A stretch of DNA of 9,040 nucleotides, taken from assembly GCA_027482795.1 (NCBI GenBank), contig JAIXVS010000232.1, positions 1 to 9,040 on the forward strand. The letters are read 5' to 3'. The notes under the pieces are model-generated. The model worked only from the letters and a program-made list of their open reading frames with translations. It searched no databases and was not told the origin of the DNA. The first letter of the stretch is position 1; every line of letters begins with the position of its first letter. This DNA is from Rhodobacter sp. GTDB lineage: Bacteria; Pseudomonadota; Alphaproteobacteria; Rhodobacterales; Rhodobacteraceae. Shown here piece by piece: positions 1 through 6,087 of this stretch. The position numbers were made by a program, and so were the translations under genes.

Positions 1-446
1 GCAATCCTGGCCCTGGCGGTTGGGGCGTGCTGCTGCTGGCGCGCGAGGGCGGCGCGGTGATTAAGGAACGCACCCTGCAAGGCGGCGAGGCTGATACCAC
101 CAACAACCGCATGGAATTGATGGCCGCAATTTCCGCACTCGAGGCGCTGACAAAACCCTCCGATCTGACCATCGTCACAGATTCTGCCTATGTCAAAAAT
201 GGCGTGACGGAATGGATCCACGGGTGGAAGCGTAAGAATTGGCGCACGGCGGGGGGATCGCCAGTGAAAAACGTTGATTTGTGGCAGCGGCTGGACGCGG
301 CGCAATCACTGCACAGCGTGACGTGGAAATGGATCAAGGGTCATGCAGGCCATGCCGAGAATGAACGCGCAGATGAGCTGGCCCGTGCAGGCATGGCCCC
401 GTATAAGCCAAAATCAGCGTCACCAAAACCAGCGGGCGCGGTATGA
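1..446 (+). CDS. rnhA: Ribonuclease HI, 5'-truncated by the window edge
   Basis: RNase HI is a cytoplasmic, Mg2+-dependent endonuclease that cuts the RNA strand of RNA:DNA hybrids such as R-loops and Okazaki primers. The frame is already open at base 3 and encodes NPGPGGWG, the conserved stretch just after the first catalytic Asp. The true start and that first Asp (DGA motif) therefore lie upstream of the window, and a GTG at 27 is not the start. The other three acidic residues are visible: Glu in NNRMELMAA (codon 114-116), Asp in TDSAYV (180-182) and Asp in ERADELA (372-374). The active-site His of KGHAGH is at 342-344. The basic handle region WKRKNW is also present. The last ~20 residues are a Lys/Pro/Ala-rich tail. 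The TGA stop (444-446) overlaps the next gene's ATG in ATGA, which suggests coupled translation. The gene looks intact apart from the edge truncation. Confidence 0.96.
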   Translation, partial: NPGPGGWGVLLLAREGGAVIKERTLQGGEADTTNNRMELMAAISALEALTKPSDLTIVTDSAYVKNGVTEWIHGWKRKNWRTAGGSPVKNVDLWQRLDAAQSLHSVTWKWIKGHAGHAENERADELARAGMAPYKPKSASPKPAGAV

Positions 447-1093
447 CGCTGCTTTACCTTTTGGATATCGCCTCGGTCGCGGTGTTTGGCCTGACGGGGG
501 CGCTTGTCGCCTCGCGCAGCCAACTGGACATTGTGGGGTTTATCTTTATCGCCTGCCTCACAGCCGTGGGCGGCGGCACAATCCGCGACGTGCTGCTGAA
601 CCGCGATGCCGTGTTTTGGGTGGCTGACCCGTCTATCTTGCTGGGGGCCGTTTTGGCCGCTGTCGCCGTGTTCTTTACCGCCCATCTTTTGGAAAGCCGC
701 TACCGCGCGATTCTGTGGCTTGATGCCTTTGCCCTTGCCGTGGCGGTGCCTGCGGGCGTGGGCGTGGCGCTGGGCATGGGGCAAAGCTGGCCCGTGGTGT
801 TGGTGATGGGGGTGATTACGGGGGTTTTGGGCGGGCTGATGCGCGATGTGGTCTGTAATGAGGTGCCGCTTGTACTGAAACAGGGCGAGATTTACGCAAC
901 CGCCGCCTTTGCAGGGGCTGGGGCTGCGCTGCTGGCGGTTTGGGCGGGGCTGGATATGCGCACATCGCTGCTGATCTGCGCAGCGGTCACGCTGATTTTG
1001 CGCGCGGGTTCCATCGGCCTTGGCTGGCGCTTGCCCGTTTACAAATCAACGCCGCCCAGCGCCAAGGCGCCCAAGAATGCGACCAAACGCTAA
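443..1093 (+). CDS. TRIC-type cation channel family membrane protein (UPF0126, YicG/YadS-like)
   Basis: The 216-residue product is a polytopic inner-membrane protein of the trimeric intracellular cation channel family (formerly UPF0126). Bacterial members form trimeric, K+-permeable channels, but their physiological role in bacteria is poorly settled. The family's internal duplication is visible. GGGTIRD (43-49) and GGLMRD (130-135) are the matching glycine-kink plus Arg-Asp motifs that follow the second helix of each three-helix repeat. About seven hydrophobic segments can be placed near 3-22, 28-48, 62-83, 88-111, 117-135, 150-170 and 173-195. The cytosolic tail is basic (KSTPPSAKAPKNATKR). 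The start is the ATG overlapping the rnhA stop by 4 bases, so expression probably depends on rnhA translation. The stop TAA (1091-1093) interlocks with the stop of the convergent methyltransferase gene. The length matches family members of about 205-220 residues. The ion carried and the role are inferred from the family only. Confidence 0.9.
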   Translation: MTLLYLLDIASVAVFGLTGALVASRSQLDIVGFIFIACLTAVGGGTIRDVLLNRDAVFWVADPSILLGAVLAAVAVFFTAHLLESRYRAILWLDAFALAVAVPAGVGVALGMGQSWPVVLVMGVITGVLGGLMRDVVCNEVPLVLKQGEIYATAAFAGAGAALLAVWAGLDMRTSLLICAAVTLILRAGSIGLGWRLPVYKSTPPSAKAPKNATKR

Positions 1094-1824
1094 ATCCAAT
1101 CCAAATTGACCTTACCCGCATGGTAGTTGGCGGCCACATCGGCCCGCAGCGCCTTGTACCGCGCGCGCAAATCTTTGAACTTGCGCTCATGCGTTTCGGC
1201 CACCAGACAGCGGGTATGGGCGAACAGACCATCCTTATGCATGGCCTCTAGAATATCCAGCTCTGCCCCCTCGATATCCATCTTCACAAAGGCCACCTCG
1301 CCACGATCGGCGGCAAAGCCTTTTAGCAAGGTTGGAAAATCCAGCAGCGGCACTTCGATGGAATTTTCCGCATCAATCCGCCGCCCGCCGTCCAAAATCG
1401 TGCTTTTCACCGATGCACCTTCGGGGTTGGCGGCAAAGTTATCCGCCCGCATCAGGCGCACGGTGCCCGTGCCCACCCCCACAGCCGCATTTACCAGCGT
1501 AATATTCGGCACGCCTGCAAACCGCTCTTGCAGCTTACCAAAGGCAAATGGGTCAGGCTCGTACGCAATCACATCCGCGCCCGTGGCGACCAGCTTATCG
1601 CTGACCACACCCATATTCGCGCCCAAATCCAGCGCCAAATCGCCAGGTTTCAGCATGGCACAAACGGCCAGCAAATACCCATCGGCCCAAGCACGGCGCA
1701 GGTTGCGCTTTTGGCGGCGCATCATCGCCTCAATCTCTTCGGGGGTGGTGGGCAGCGGTTTGGCGGATGGCTTGCGGCCCATCGCCTCGGCCAAATCCTC
1801 GACTTCTATATCGTCATCATCCAT
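1090..1824 (-). CDS. FkbM family SAM-dependent methyltransferase
   Basis: The 244-residue product is a class I (Rossmann) methyltransferase of the FkbM type. These enzymes usually O-methylate sugars or other small or surface molecules; the substrate here cannot be read from sequence. The SAM-binding glycine loop is LDLGANMG (66-72). The acidic residue ending strand 2 is Glu89 in AYEPDP. The FkbM hallmark strand 4 motif is VKMDIEGAELDIL (180-192), and AETHERKF follows near 209-216. An acidic N-terminus (MDDDDIEVED) and a basic MRRQKRNLRR stretch at 35-44 precede the domain. I chose ATG 1824 because GGGGGC lies at a workable ribosome-binding distance. The 32-residue extension from the ATG at 1920 lacks a Shine-Dalgarno, looks non-conserved, and would leave only 9 bases before the divergent regulator. 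The TAG stop interlocks with the TAA of the convergent channel gene. Family assignment is firm, the start moderately so. Confidence 0.9.
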   Translation of the reverse strand: MDDDDIEVEDLAEAMGRKPSAKPLPTTPEEIEAMMRRQKRNLRRAWADGYLLAVCAMLKPGDLALDLGANMGVVSDKLVATGADVIAYEPDPFAFGKLQERFAGVPNITLVNAAVGVGTGTVRLMRADNFAANPEGASVKSTILDGGRRIDAENSIEVPLLDFPTLLKGFAADRGEVAFVKMDIEGAELDILEAMHKDGLFAHTRCLVAETHERKFKDLRARYKALRADVAANYHAGKVNLDWI

Positions 1825-1846
1825 CGTTTTGCCCCCATATTTCGGG

Positions 1847-1862
1847 CAGATTGGCAAATCTG
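1847..1862. promoter_or_regulatory. 16-bp dyad in the divergent methyltransferase/regulator spacer (candidate operator)
   Basis: CAGATT-GGCA-AATCTG is a perfect inverted repeat with 6-bp arms. With one extra G it extends to GGG and CCC on the outer sides. It lies 22 bases upstream of the methyltransferase ATG and 67 bases upstream of the regulator ATG, where a divergently encoded TetR-like protein commonly binds. The size suits a dimeric repressor. Binding is inference only, because no homologous operator is known to me. Confidence 0.35.
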
Positions 1863-1895
1863 GCCCAAACTGTCCAGCAATCGCGCAACTTTGAC

Positions 1896-1923
1896 TTGAA
1901 AAATCAGAACGATCATTCATATT
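1896..1923 (+). promoter_or_regulatory. Candidate promoter of the TetR-like gene
   Basis: TTGAAA (1896-1901) and CATATT (1918-1923) are separated by 16 bases and match the sigma-70 consensus at 5 of 6 and 4 of 6 positions. The -10 box ends 6 bases before the ATG at 1930, so a transcript would start at or next to the start codon. That implies a leaderless or almost leaderless message. This is a weak prediction from sequence alone. Confidence 0.25.
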
Positions 1924-1929
1924 GCAGGC

Positions 1930-2442
1930 ATGTCACGCACAAAACTCATATCCGATGCTGCCATTCTAACCATCGTGCGCGAGCGTTTGCTGCGCGGCGG
2001 TGAAAAAACGGTATCTTTTCGCGAAGTGGCGGGTGCCACGGGCCTGTCTGCCCCTGCGCTGGTTTTGCGCTTTGGCAGCCAATCTGCTATGGTCAGCGGG
2101 GCATTACAGGCCACATGGGCCGATCTGACCAAACTGGCACAAAGCGCCGCGCAGGACATGGGCCGCAGCCCAAAAGACGTGCAAGAATTTCTGAAAGTGC
2201 AGGCCGATTTTACCGATTTGCCCGCGCTCTTGTCGCACAGCCTGCGCATCGCTGAGGCGCGCGCCGCCGCCAGCGCCTATCGCGCCGAGGTAGAGGCGAT
2301 TTTGGCCGCCTATTTCGGGGGCGGAATTTCAGCGCGCAACACCGCGGGCCTGATTTTCGCCGCATGGCAGGGCCGCTTGGCTTGGGGCGATGCGGGCGGC
2401 AAAACGTACCGCTTTGGCGAATTGATCCGCAGCCTAGACTGA
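1930..2442 (+). CDS. TetR-like transcriptional regulator
   Basis: The 170-residue product has the N-terminal plan of a TetR-type regulator. A first helix (LISDAAILTIVRERLL, about 6-21) is followed by a helix-turn-helix near 29-50, with SFREVAGATGLS then APALVLRFGS. The latter fits the usual recognition-helix pattern, where many members carry an aromatic-rich YYHF-type stretch, followed by a helix resembling the usual KEALV. The remaining ~110 residues are mostly helical (QSAAQDMG, EARAAASAYRAEVEAILAAYFG) and would form the ligand and dimer domain. This is shorter than the typical 190-210 residues. The ligand is unknown. The gene diverges from the FkbM methyltransferase across a ~105-base spacer that contains a dyad, so autoregulation and control of the methyltransferase is plausible but unproven. 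Its TGA stop directly abuts the stop of the convergent membrane-protein gene. The HTH call is good; the exact family is moderate. Confidence 0.75.
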   Translation: MSRTKLISDAAILTIVRERLLRGGEKTVSFREVAGATGLSAPALVLRFGSQSAMVSGALQATWADLTKLAQSAAQDMGRSPKDVQEFLKVQADFTDLPALLSHSLRIAEARAAASAYRAEVEAILAAYFGGGISARNTAGLIFAAWQGRLAWGDAGGKTYRFGELIRSLD

Positions 2443-2679
2443 CTATTTCGCGATATAGGTTTTATAGGCCCAAATCAGCAATACCGCGCCCAGCACCGCG
2501 CCCACAAAACCCGATAGCATCCCCGCAATCATCGACAGGCCCTGCAAGACCAACCCGCCAATCAGCGCGCCGCCCACGCCAATGGCGATGGTCGTGGGCA
2601 GATCAACATCCAGCCGCATGACCTTGGTGGCAATAAACCCCGCCGCAATGCCAAAGATAATCAGTGCGATGATCGACAT
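2443..2679 (-). CDS. GlsB/YeaQ/YmgE family small membrane protein
   Basis: The 78-residue, very hydrophobic, Gly-rich protein resembles the transglycosylase-associated (GlsB/YeaQ/YmgE) family. These are inner-membrane proteins often linked to stress, with no defined biochemical activity. Three membrane segments fit residues 3-20 (IIALIIFGIAAGFIATK), 31-48 (AIGVGGALIGGLVLQGL) and 55-72 (LSGFVGAVLGAVLLIW). They are separated by a short polar turn (MRLDVDLPT) typical of the family. The tail AYKTYIAK is short and positive. The ATG at 2679 is preferred over one at 2709 because MSIIALI matches the usual family start and a GGGGGG stretch precedes it as a ribosome-binding site. It lies 73 bases downstream of fmt on the same strand, with a weak hairpin between, so it may be read through from fmt or have its own promoter. 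Its TAG stop abuts the regulator's TGA. Confidence 0.85.
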   Translation of the reverse strand: MSIIALIIFGIAAGFIATKVMRLDVDLPTTIAIGVGGALIGGLVLQGLSMIAGMLSGFVGAVLGAVLLIWAYKTYIAK

Positions 2680-2721
2680 GGATGGCCCCCCGTGTTGCCT
2701 GATTTTCATATGGGAAGGGCG

Positions 2722-2748
2722 GCGCAGAAATGAAGGGGGAAGCTGCGC
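2722..2748 (-). terminator. Weak hairpin just after fmt
   Basis: Arms GCGCAG (2722-2727) and CTGCGC (2743-2748) pair perfectly around a 15-base loop, starting 4 bases beyond the fmt stop codon. No T-run follows on the transcribed strand, so this is not a classical intrinsic terminator. It may protect the fmt 3' end or cause partial termination before the small membrane-protein gene. Confidence 0.25.
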
Positions 2749-2752
2749 GAAA

Positions 2753-3646
2753 TTATGTCAGAACATCAGGCAGGCTTGCGCCGCGCAGATAATCGTCGGC
2801 ACTGCCGCGCCGCTTGCCCTCGCGCTGCACCTCTAGGATTTGCACCGCGCCCGCGCCGCAGGCAATTACAAACCCGCCCAAATGCGCGCCCACGCTGCCC
2901 TGACCATTGGCAACAGCGGCGCGCAGCAGTTTCACCCGCTCGCCGCCAATCTGTGTCCATGCACCTGGAAAAGGGGATAGCCCGTTGATCTGGCGCGCGA
3001 TCTGATCCGCTGGGCGCGCCCAATTCACCCGCGCCTCGGCCTTGTCGATTTTCGCGGCATAACTGACGCCCTGTTCAGGTTGCACCTCGGCTGGCAAGGG
3101 CAGGCGCGGCAGGGTTTGCACGATCATCTGTGCCCCCAGCGCCGACAGGCGGTCATGCAATTCGGCGGTGGTTTCAACCGCGCCAATATCCAGCGCCGCG
3201 CGCGCCAAAACTGGTCCCGTGTCCAGCCCCGCCTCCATCTGCATAATGCAAATCCCTGTCTGCGCATCCCCCGCCATAATCGCACGGTGAATGGGGGCCG
3301 CGCCCCGCCAACGCGGCAAAAGGCTGGCGTGAATATTCACGCAGCCCATGCGCGGCGCATCCAACACCGCCTGCGGCAGGATCAGGCCATAGGCGACGAC
3401 CACAGCAATATCAGCGCCCAGCGCGGCAAATTCGGCCTGCTCCTGCGCGCTTTTCAAACTTATTGGATGGCGCACAGGCAGGCCCAGCGCCTCTGCCGCC
3501 CCCTGCACGGCACTTGGCCTGTCCGCCTTGCCGCGCCCTGCGGGGCGGGGGGGCTGGCAATACACCGCCACAATTTCATGCTGCGCCGCCAGCGCCTGCA
3601 AAATAGGAACCGAAAAATCAGGCGTGCCCATGAAGATAATGTTCAT
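2753..3646 (-). CDS. fmt: Methionyl-tRNA formyltransferase
   Basis: Fmt transfers a formyl group from 10-formyltetrahydrofolate to Met on initiator tRNA in the cytoplasm, producing fMet-tRNA for translation initiation. The 297-residue protein begins with the typical strand NIIFMGTPDFSVPIL. The PPRPAGRGK loop (32-40) corresponds to the region around the flexible tRNA-binding loop. The family signature is NIHASLLPRWRGAAPI (104-119), and catalytic residues fit Asn104, His106 and Asp142 (EAGLDTGPVL). The C-terminal tRNA-binding OB-type domain occupies roughly 200-297 (SYAAKIDKAEARVNW, INGLSPFPGAW). The ATG at 3646 is chosen because translation upstream of it is Cys/Arg-rich shadow coding of the def-like gene. 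The length is slightly below the usual 305-318. It follows the def-like gene by 10 bases, with a GGGGCGCGGGC purine-rich stretch as ribosome-binding region. This is the standard def-fmt operon. Confidence 0.97.
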   Translation of the reverse strand: MNIIFMGTPDFSVPILQALAAQHEIVAVYCQPPRPAGRGKADRPSAVQGAAEALGLPVRHPISLKSAQEQAEFAALGADIAVVVAYGLILPQAVLDAPRMGCVNIHASLLPRWRGAAPIHRAIMAGDAQTGICIMQMEAGLDTGPVLARAALDIGAVETTAELHDRLSALGAQMIVQTLPRLPLPAEVQPEQGVSYAAKIDKAEARVNWARPADQIARQINGLSPFPGAWTQIGGERVKLLRAAVANGQGSVGAHLGGFVIACGAGAVQILEVQREGKRRGSADDYLRGASLPDVLT

Positions 3647-3656
3647 GCCCGCGCCC

Positions 3657-4169
3657 CTAATTCCGCTTGGCCCATTTGTCAGCCTTGGCCAGCAGCATCT
3701 TGCGCCGCAGCGGCGACAGATGGTCAAAATACATCTTTCCCGCCAGATGGTCGATTTGGTGCTGCACCGATGTGGCCCACAGCCCGACAAAATCGCGCTG
3801 CTCGACCGCGCCTTGATCGTTCAGAAACTCCACCGTCACCGCGCGGGGCCGCGATATCACCGCCGATACACCCAGCAGGTTTGGGGACGCCTCCTCATGC
3901 TCGCGCATCTGGGCGCTGGCGTGCAAAACGCGCGGGTTGGCCATGCGCACCGCTTGGCCCCGCGCATCAGACGCATCCACCACCGCCAAGGCCTGCGGCA
4001 CGCCAAGCTGCACTGCCGCCAGCCCCACACCAGGCAGCGCATCCATCGCCACAATCATCTCGTCCCAAAAGGCGCGGATATCATCTGTGATCGCATCCAC
4101 AGGGGCCGCGCCCGCGCGCAAAGCCGTATGCGGATAGGGCACAAACGGGCGCGGATAAAGCGCGCTCAT
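3657..4169 (-). CDS. Peptide deformylase-like paralogue with altered active-site residues
   Basis: The 170-residue protein aligns along its length with the neighbouring canonical deformylase. Shared features include PGVGLAAVQLGV (motif I, 46-57), RPRAVTV, GLWATSVQH and a helical C-terminus. Two catalytic motifs differ. Motif II, EEGCLS in active enzymes, reads EEASPN (92-97), so the metal-ligand Cys is replaced by Ser95. Motif III, HEIDH, reads HQIDH (137-141), so the catalytic Glu is replaced by Gln138, though both ligand His residues remain. Classical formate removal from fMet peptides is therefore doubtful, although unusual deformylases with altered motifs are known. The frame is intact and codon use matches its neighbours, which argues for a retained function over decay. 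It overlaps def by 4 bases (ATGA) and precedes fmt by 10 bases, so it is probably co-translated with def. Possible roles are a def partner or regulator, ribosome or nascent-chain binding, or a different substrate; these are speculation. Confidence 0.87.
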   Translation of the reverse strand: MSALYPRPFVPYPHTALRAGAAPVDAITDDIRAFWDEMIVAMDALPGVGLAAVQLGVPQALAVVDASDARGQAVRMANPRVLHASAQMREHEEASPNLLGVSAVISRPRAVTVEFLNDQGAVEQRDFVGLWATSVQHQIDHLAGKMYFDHLSPLRRKMLLAKADKWAKRN

Positions 4170-4681
4170 ATCCCGCGCGCCCGCTCACGCTTCAGCTTTT
4201 CCATCTTGCGGGTGATCATCTGCCGCTTCAGCGGGCCCAGATTGTCGATAAATAAACGACCGTTCAGATGGTCAATCTCGTGCTGAGCGCAGGTCGCCCA
4301 AAGCCCGCTGAACTGGCGTTCATGTTGCGCGCCATCCAGCCCCATCCAGCGCACCGTCACCTCGGCTGGCCGCGTGATGTCGGCATATTGGTCGGGGATC
4401 GACAGGCAGCCTTCTTCATAGACATGCATATCCTCGGATGAGGAAATGATCTCAGGGTTGATCAGCACCATCGGCTCTGGCACGCCTTCCTTGATGCAAT
4501 CCATCACAAACAGGCGCTTCAAAACCCCCACCTGCGGCGCAGCCAACCCCACGCCGGGCGCATCATACATCGTTTCCAGCATATCGGCGGCAAGGGCGGC
4601 AATATCTGGGGTCACCTCGGCGATAGGCTCGCAAGGTTTTTTCAGGCGCGGGTCGGGGTGGATCAGGATGTCGCGTATCAT
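4166..4681 (-). CDS. def: Peptide deformylase
   Basis: This metalloenzyme (Fe2+ in vivo) removes the formyl group from the N-terminal fMet of nascent proteins at the ribosome exit. The 171-residue product has all three motifs intact: GVGLAAPQ (43-50), EEGCLS (89-94, metal ligand Cys92) and HEIDH (134-138, metal ligands His134 and His138, catalytic Glu135). MIRDILIHPDPRLKK is the usual N-terminal start, and the C-terminus is a Lys/Arg-rich helix (RKMEKLKRERARGI) that resembles the ribosome-binding helix of Def. It is the first gene of the def, def-like, fmt cluster. The start ATG at 4681 fits the family exactly, but the bases before it (AAATCCCCCTT on the coding strand) contain no Shine-Dalgarno. 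A promoter-like pair lies so close that the message may be leaderless. The TGA stop overlaps the next ATG. Confidence 0.97.
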   Translation of the reverse strand: MIRDILIHPDPRLKKPCEPIAEVTPDIAALAADMLETMYDAPGVGLAAPQVGVLKRLFVMDCIKEGVPEPMVLINPEIISSSEDMHVYEEGCLSIPDQYADITRPAEVTVRWMGLDGAQHERQFSGLWATCAQHEIDHLNGRLFIDNLGPLKRQMITRKMEKLKRERARGI

Positions 4682-4687
4682 AAGGGG

Positions 4688-4716
4688 GATTTACGGCGCA
4701 CAGGGCTTTGGTGCAA
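4688..4716 (-). promoter_or_regulatory. Candidate def promoter
   Basis: On the minus strand TTGCAC (4711-4716) and TAAATC (4688-4693) are separated by exactly 17 bases. The -35 box matches 5 of 6 consensus positions; the -10 box is weaker (3 of 6). The -10 box ends 6 bases before the def ATG, so transcription would begin at about the first base of the gene. This agrees with the lack of a ribosome-binding site but is unproven. Confidence 0.3.
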
Positions 4717-4726
4717 GAGGGGTAGG

Positions 4727-4763
4727 GAAAATGCCGCATTTTCGCGCGGTCGCAAGGCGAAAA
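4727..4763. repeat. Overlapping inverted repeats upstream of def
   Basis: GAAAATGC-C-GCATTTTC (4727-4743) is a perfect 17-bp dyad with 8-bp arms. Its right arm is reused by a second perfect dyad, TTTTCGC (4739-4745) with GCGAAAA (4757-4763), spaced 11 bases apart. The two share TTTTC, so they cannot both form as hairpins. The first dyad sits 10 bases beyond the -35-like box of def and is a reasonable site for a dimeric regulator. If def is transcribed from further upstream, the pair could act as alternative leader hairpins. Which of these holds is not visible from sequence. Confidence 0.4.
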
Positions 4764-4786
4764 GACATTAGTTTCGGAAAATAGTT

Positions 4787-4823
4787 CTTTATTGGATTGA
4801 TTTTCTGAAATTGACCAATAAAG
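4787..4823. promoter_or_regulatory. Long-spaced dyad upstream of the C-S lyase gene
   Basis: CTTTATTGG (4787-4795) and CCAATAAAG (4815-4823) are perfect 9-bp inverted arms with a 19-base centre. The centre contains a smaller dyad, TTTC-T-GAAA, whose centre lies 1 base from that of the outer repeat. It ends 30 bases before the lyase ATG, inside an AT-rich block that stands out from the GC-rich surroundings. It would overlap weak promoter-like boxes such as CTGAAA (4805-4810) and TAAATT (4829-4834). It is a candidate operator or activator site; the regulator is unknown. Confidence 0.35.
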
Positions 4824-4853
4824 TAGATTAAATTACCACAAAGGGCCCGCTTC

Positions 4854-6023
4854 ATGGATTTTGATACCCTCACCCCCCGCAAAGGCACCCATTCGGTGAA
4901 ATGGGATATGATGCAGCCGCTCTATGGCGTATCGCCCGATGATGGGCTGGCGATGTGGGTCGCAGATATGGAATTTCGCCCGCCCGCCTGTGTGCAAACC
5001 GCACTGGAGAAAATGCTGGCCCATGGCATTTACGGCTATTACGGCGATGACGCCGAATATCTGGCCGCTATTCAGTGGTGGATGAAAACGCGCCATGGCT
5101 GGGATGTTGATGCCAAGCATATCTTTACCACGCATGGGCTGGTCAATGGCACGGCGCTGTGCATCCAAGCCTTTACCGAAAAAGGCGATGGCGTGGTTCT
5201 GATGACCCCCGTCTACCACGCCTTTGCCCGCGTGATCACGGCGGCAGGGCGGCAGGTGGTAGAATGTCCGCTGACCTTGAACGATGGCCGCTATGAACTC
5301 GATATTCCCGCGTGGGAGGCGCGGCTAACAGGGCGCGAGACGATGCTGATCTTATGCTCGCCCCATAACCCCGGTGGGCGGGTGTGGACCGCGCAAGAAC
5401 TGGCCCAAATCGCCGCCTTCTGCGCGCGCCATGATCTGATTTTGGTGTCCGATGAAATCCACCACGATCTGGTGATGCCGGGCCGAAAACACACCGTGAT
5501 GGCCCATATCGATGGGGTGGCAGATAGGCTGGTGATGATGACCGCCACCACCAAAACCTTTAACATCGCAGGCGCACATACGGGCAATGTGATTATCGCA
5601 GACACCGCCCTGCGGATGCGCTTTGCCGCCGCCTATAACGCGGCAGGCATGTCGGCCAATTCCTTTGGCATGTTCATGGCAACCGCCGCCTACAGCCCTG
5701 ATGGGGCGGCATGGGTGGACGCGCTGATGGAATAGCTGCCTGAAAACGCACGGGTTTTTGATGCGGGCATCCACGCCATTCCGGGCCTGCGGTCAATGAA
5801 AATGGACGCGACCTATCTGGCATGGGTGGATTTTTCCGCCCTTGGCATGGATCAGGCCGAGGTGATTTCACGCGTGCAAAACACCGCCAAAATCGCCGCC
5901 AACCATGGGGCCGCCTTTGGGCTGGGCGGCGAGGCTTACCTGCGCTTTAACCTTGCCGCGCCCCGATCCTTGATTGTGGATGCCGTCGCGCGGCTGCAAC
6001 GCGCCTTTGGCGATGTGCAGTAA
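4854..6023 (+). pseudogene. MalY/PatB-type PLP-dependent C-S lyase/aminotransferase gene interrupted by an in-frame TAG
   Basis: Members of this family are fold-type I PLP enzymes with cystathionine beta-lyase or aminotransferase activity in sulfur amino acid metabolism. The frame spans 390 codons including the final TAA, the normal length, but codon 294 (5733-5735) is TAG. Before it lie RKGTHSVKWD (9-18), MWVADMEF (34-41), Tyr121 stacking on PLP, HNPGGRV (171-177), SDEIH (199-203, Asp200 to the pyridine N) and the PLP lysine Lys234 in TATTKTFNIAG. After it the protein continues without a gap (LPENARVFDAG, then ATYLAWVDF) to the carboxylate-binding Arg364 in YLRFNLAAPRS. A product ending at residue 293 would lack that Arg and most of the small domain, so it is probably inactive. 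AAGGG (4841-4845) is a good ribosome-binding site for ATG 4854. Recent nonsense mutation, sequencing error or readthrough are all possible. Plausible ancestral codons include CAG (Gln) or TAT/TAC (Tyr). Confidence 0.87.
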
Positions 6024-6087
6024 CCCCGCCAGTTGGCCCGCCACACCCCTGACACTTTCCCGAAAACGGCTTCTCTTTTTCTCAAAT

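Noticed and set aside
1127..1894. 255-residue plus-strand open frame opposite the methyltransferase
   Set aside because: It is Ser/Ala/Pro-rich shadow of an FkbM gene whose motifs are clear on the other strand.
1825..1920. 32-residue N-terminal extension of the methyltransferase starting at 1920
   Set aside because: It has no ribosome-binding site, looks non-conserved, contains the dyad and leaves only 9 bases to the divergent gene. The ATG at 1824 has a purine-rich site.
3647..3790. Upstream extension of fmt
   Set aside because: The added residues are Cys/Arg-rich out-of-frame translation of the def-like gene. NIIFMGTPDF is the normal Fmt start.
3080..4286. Long plus-strand open frames opposite fmt and the def-like gene
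   Set aside because: Their composition is His/Arg/Pro-rich and they lie antisense to two firmly identified genes, so they are shadow frames.
5733..5735. Amber codon as a reassigned sense codon (genetic-code change)
   Set aside because: TAG is the natural stop of the FkbM, GlsB-like, def-like and 113-residue genes in this window, so a general reassignment is not supported. Specific readthrough remains only a possibility.
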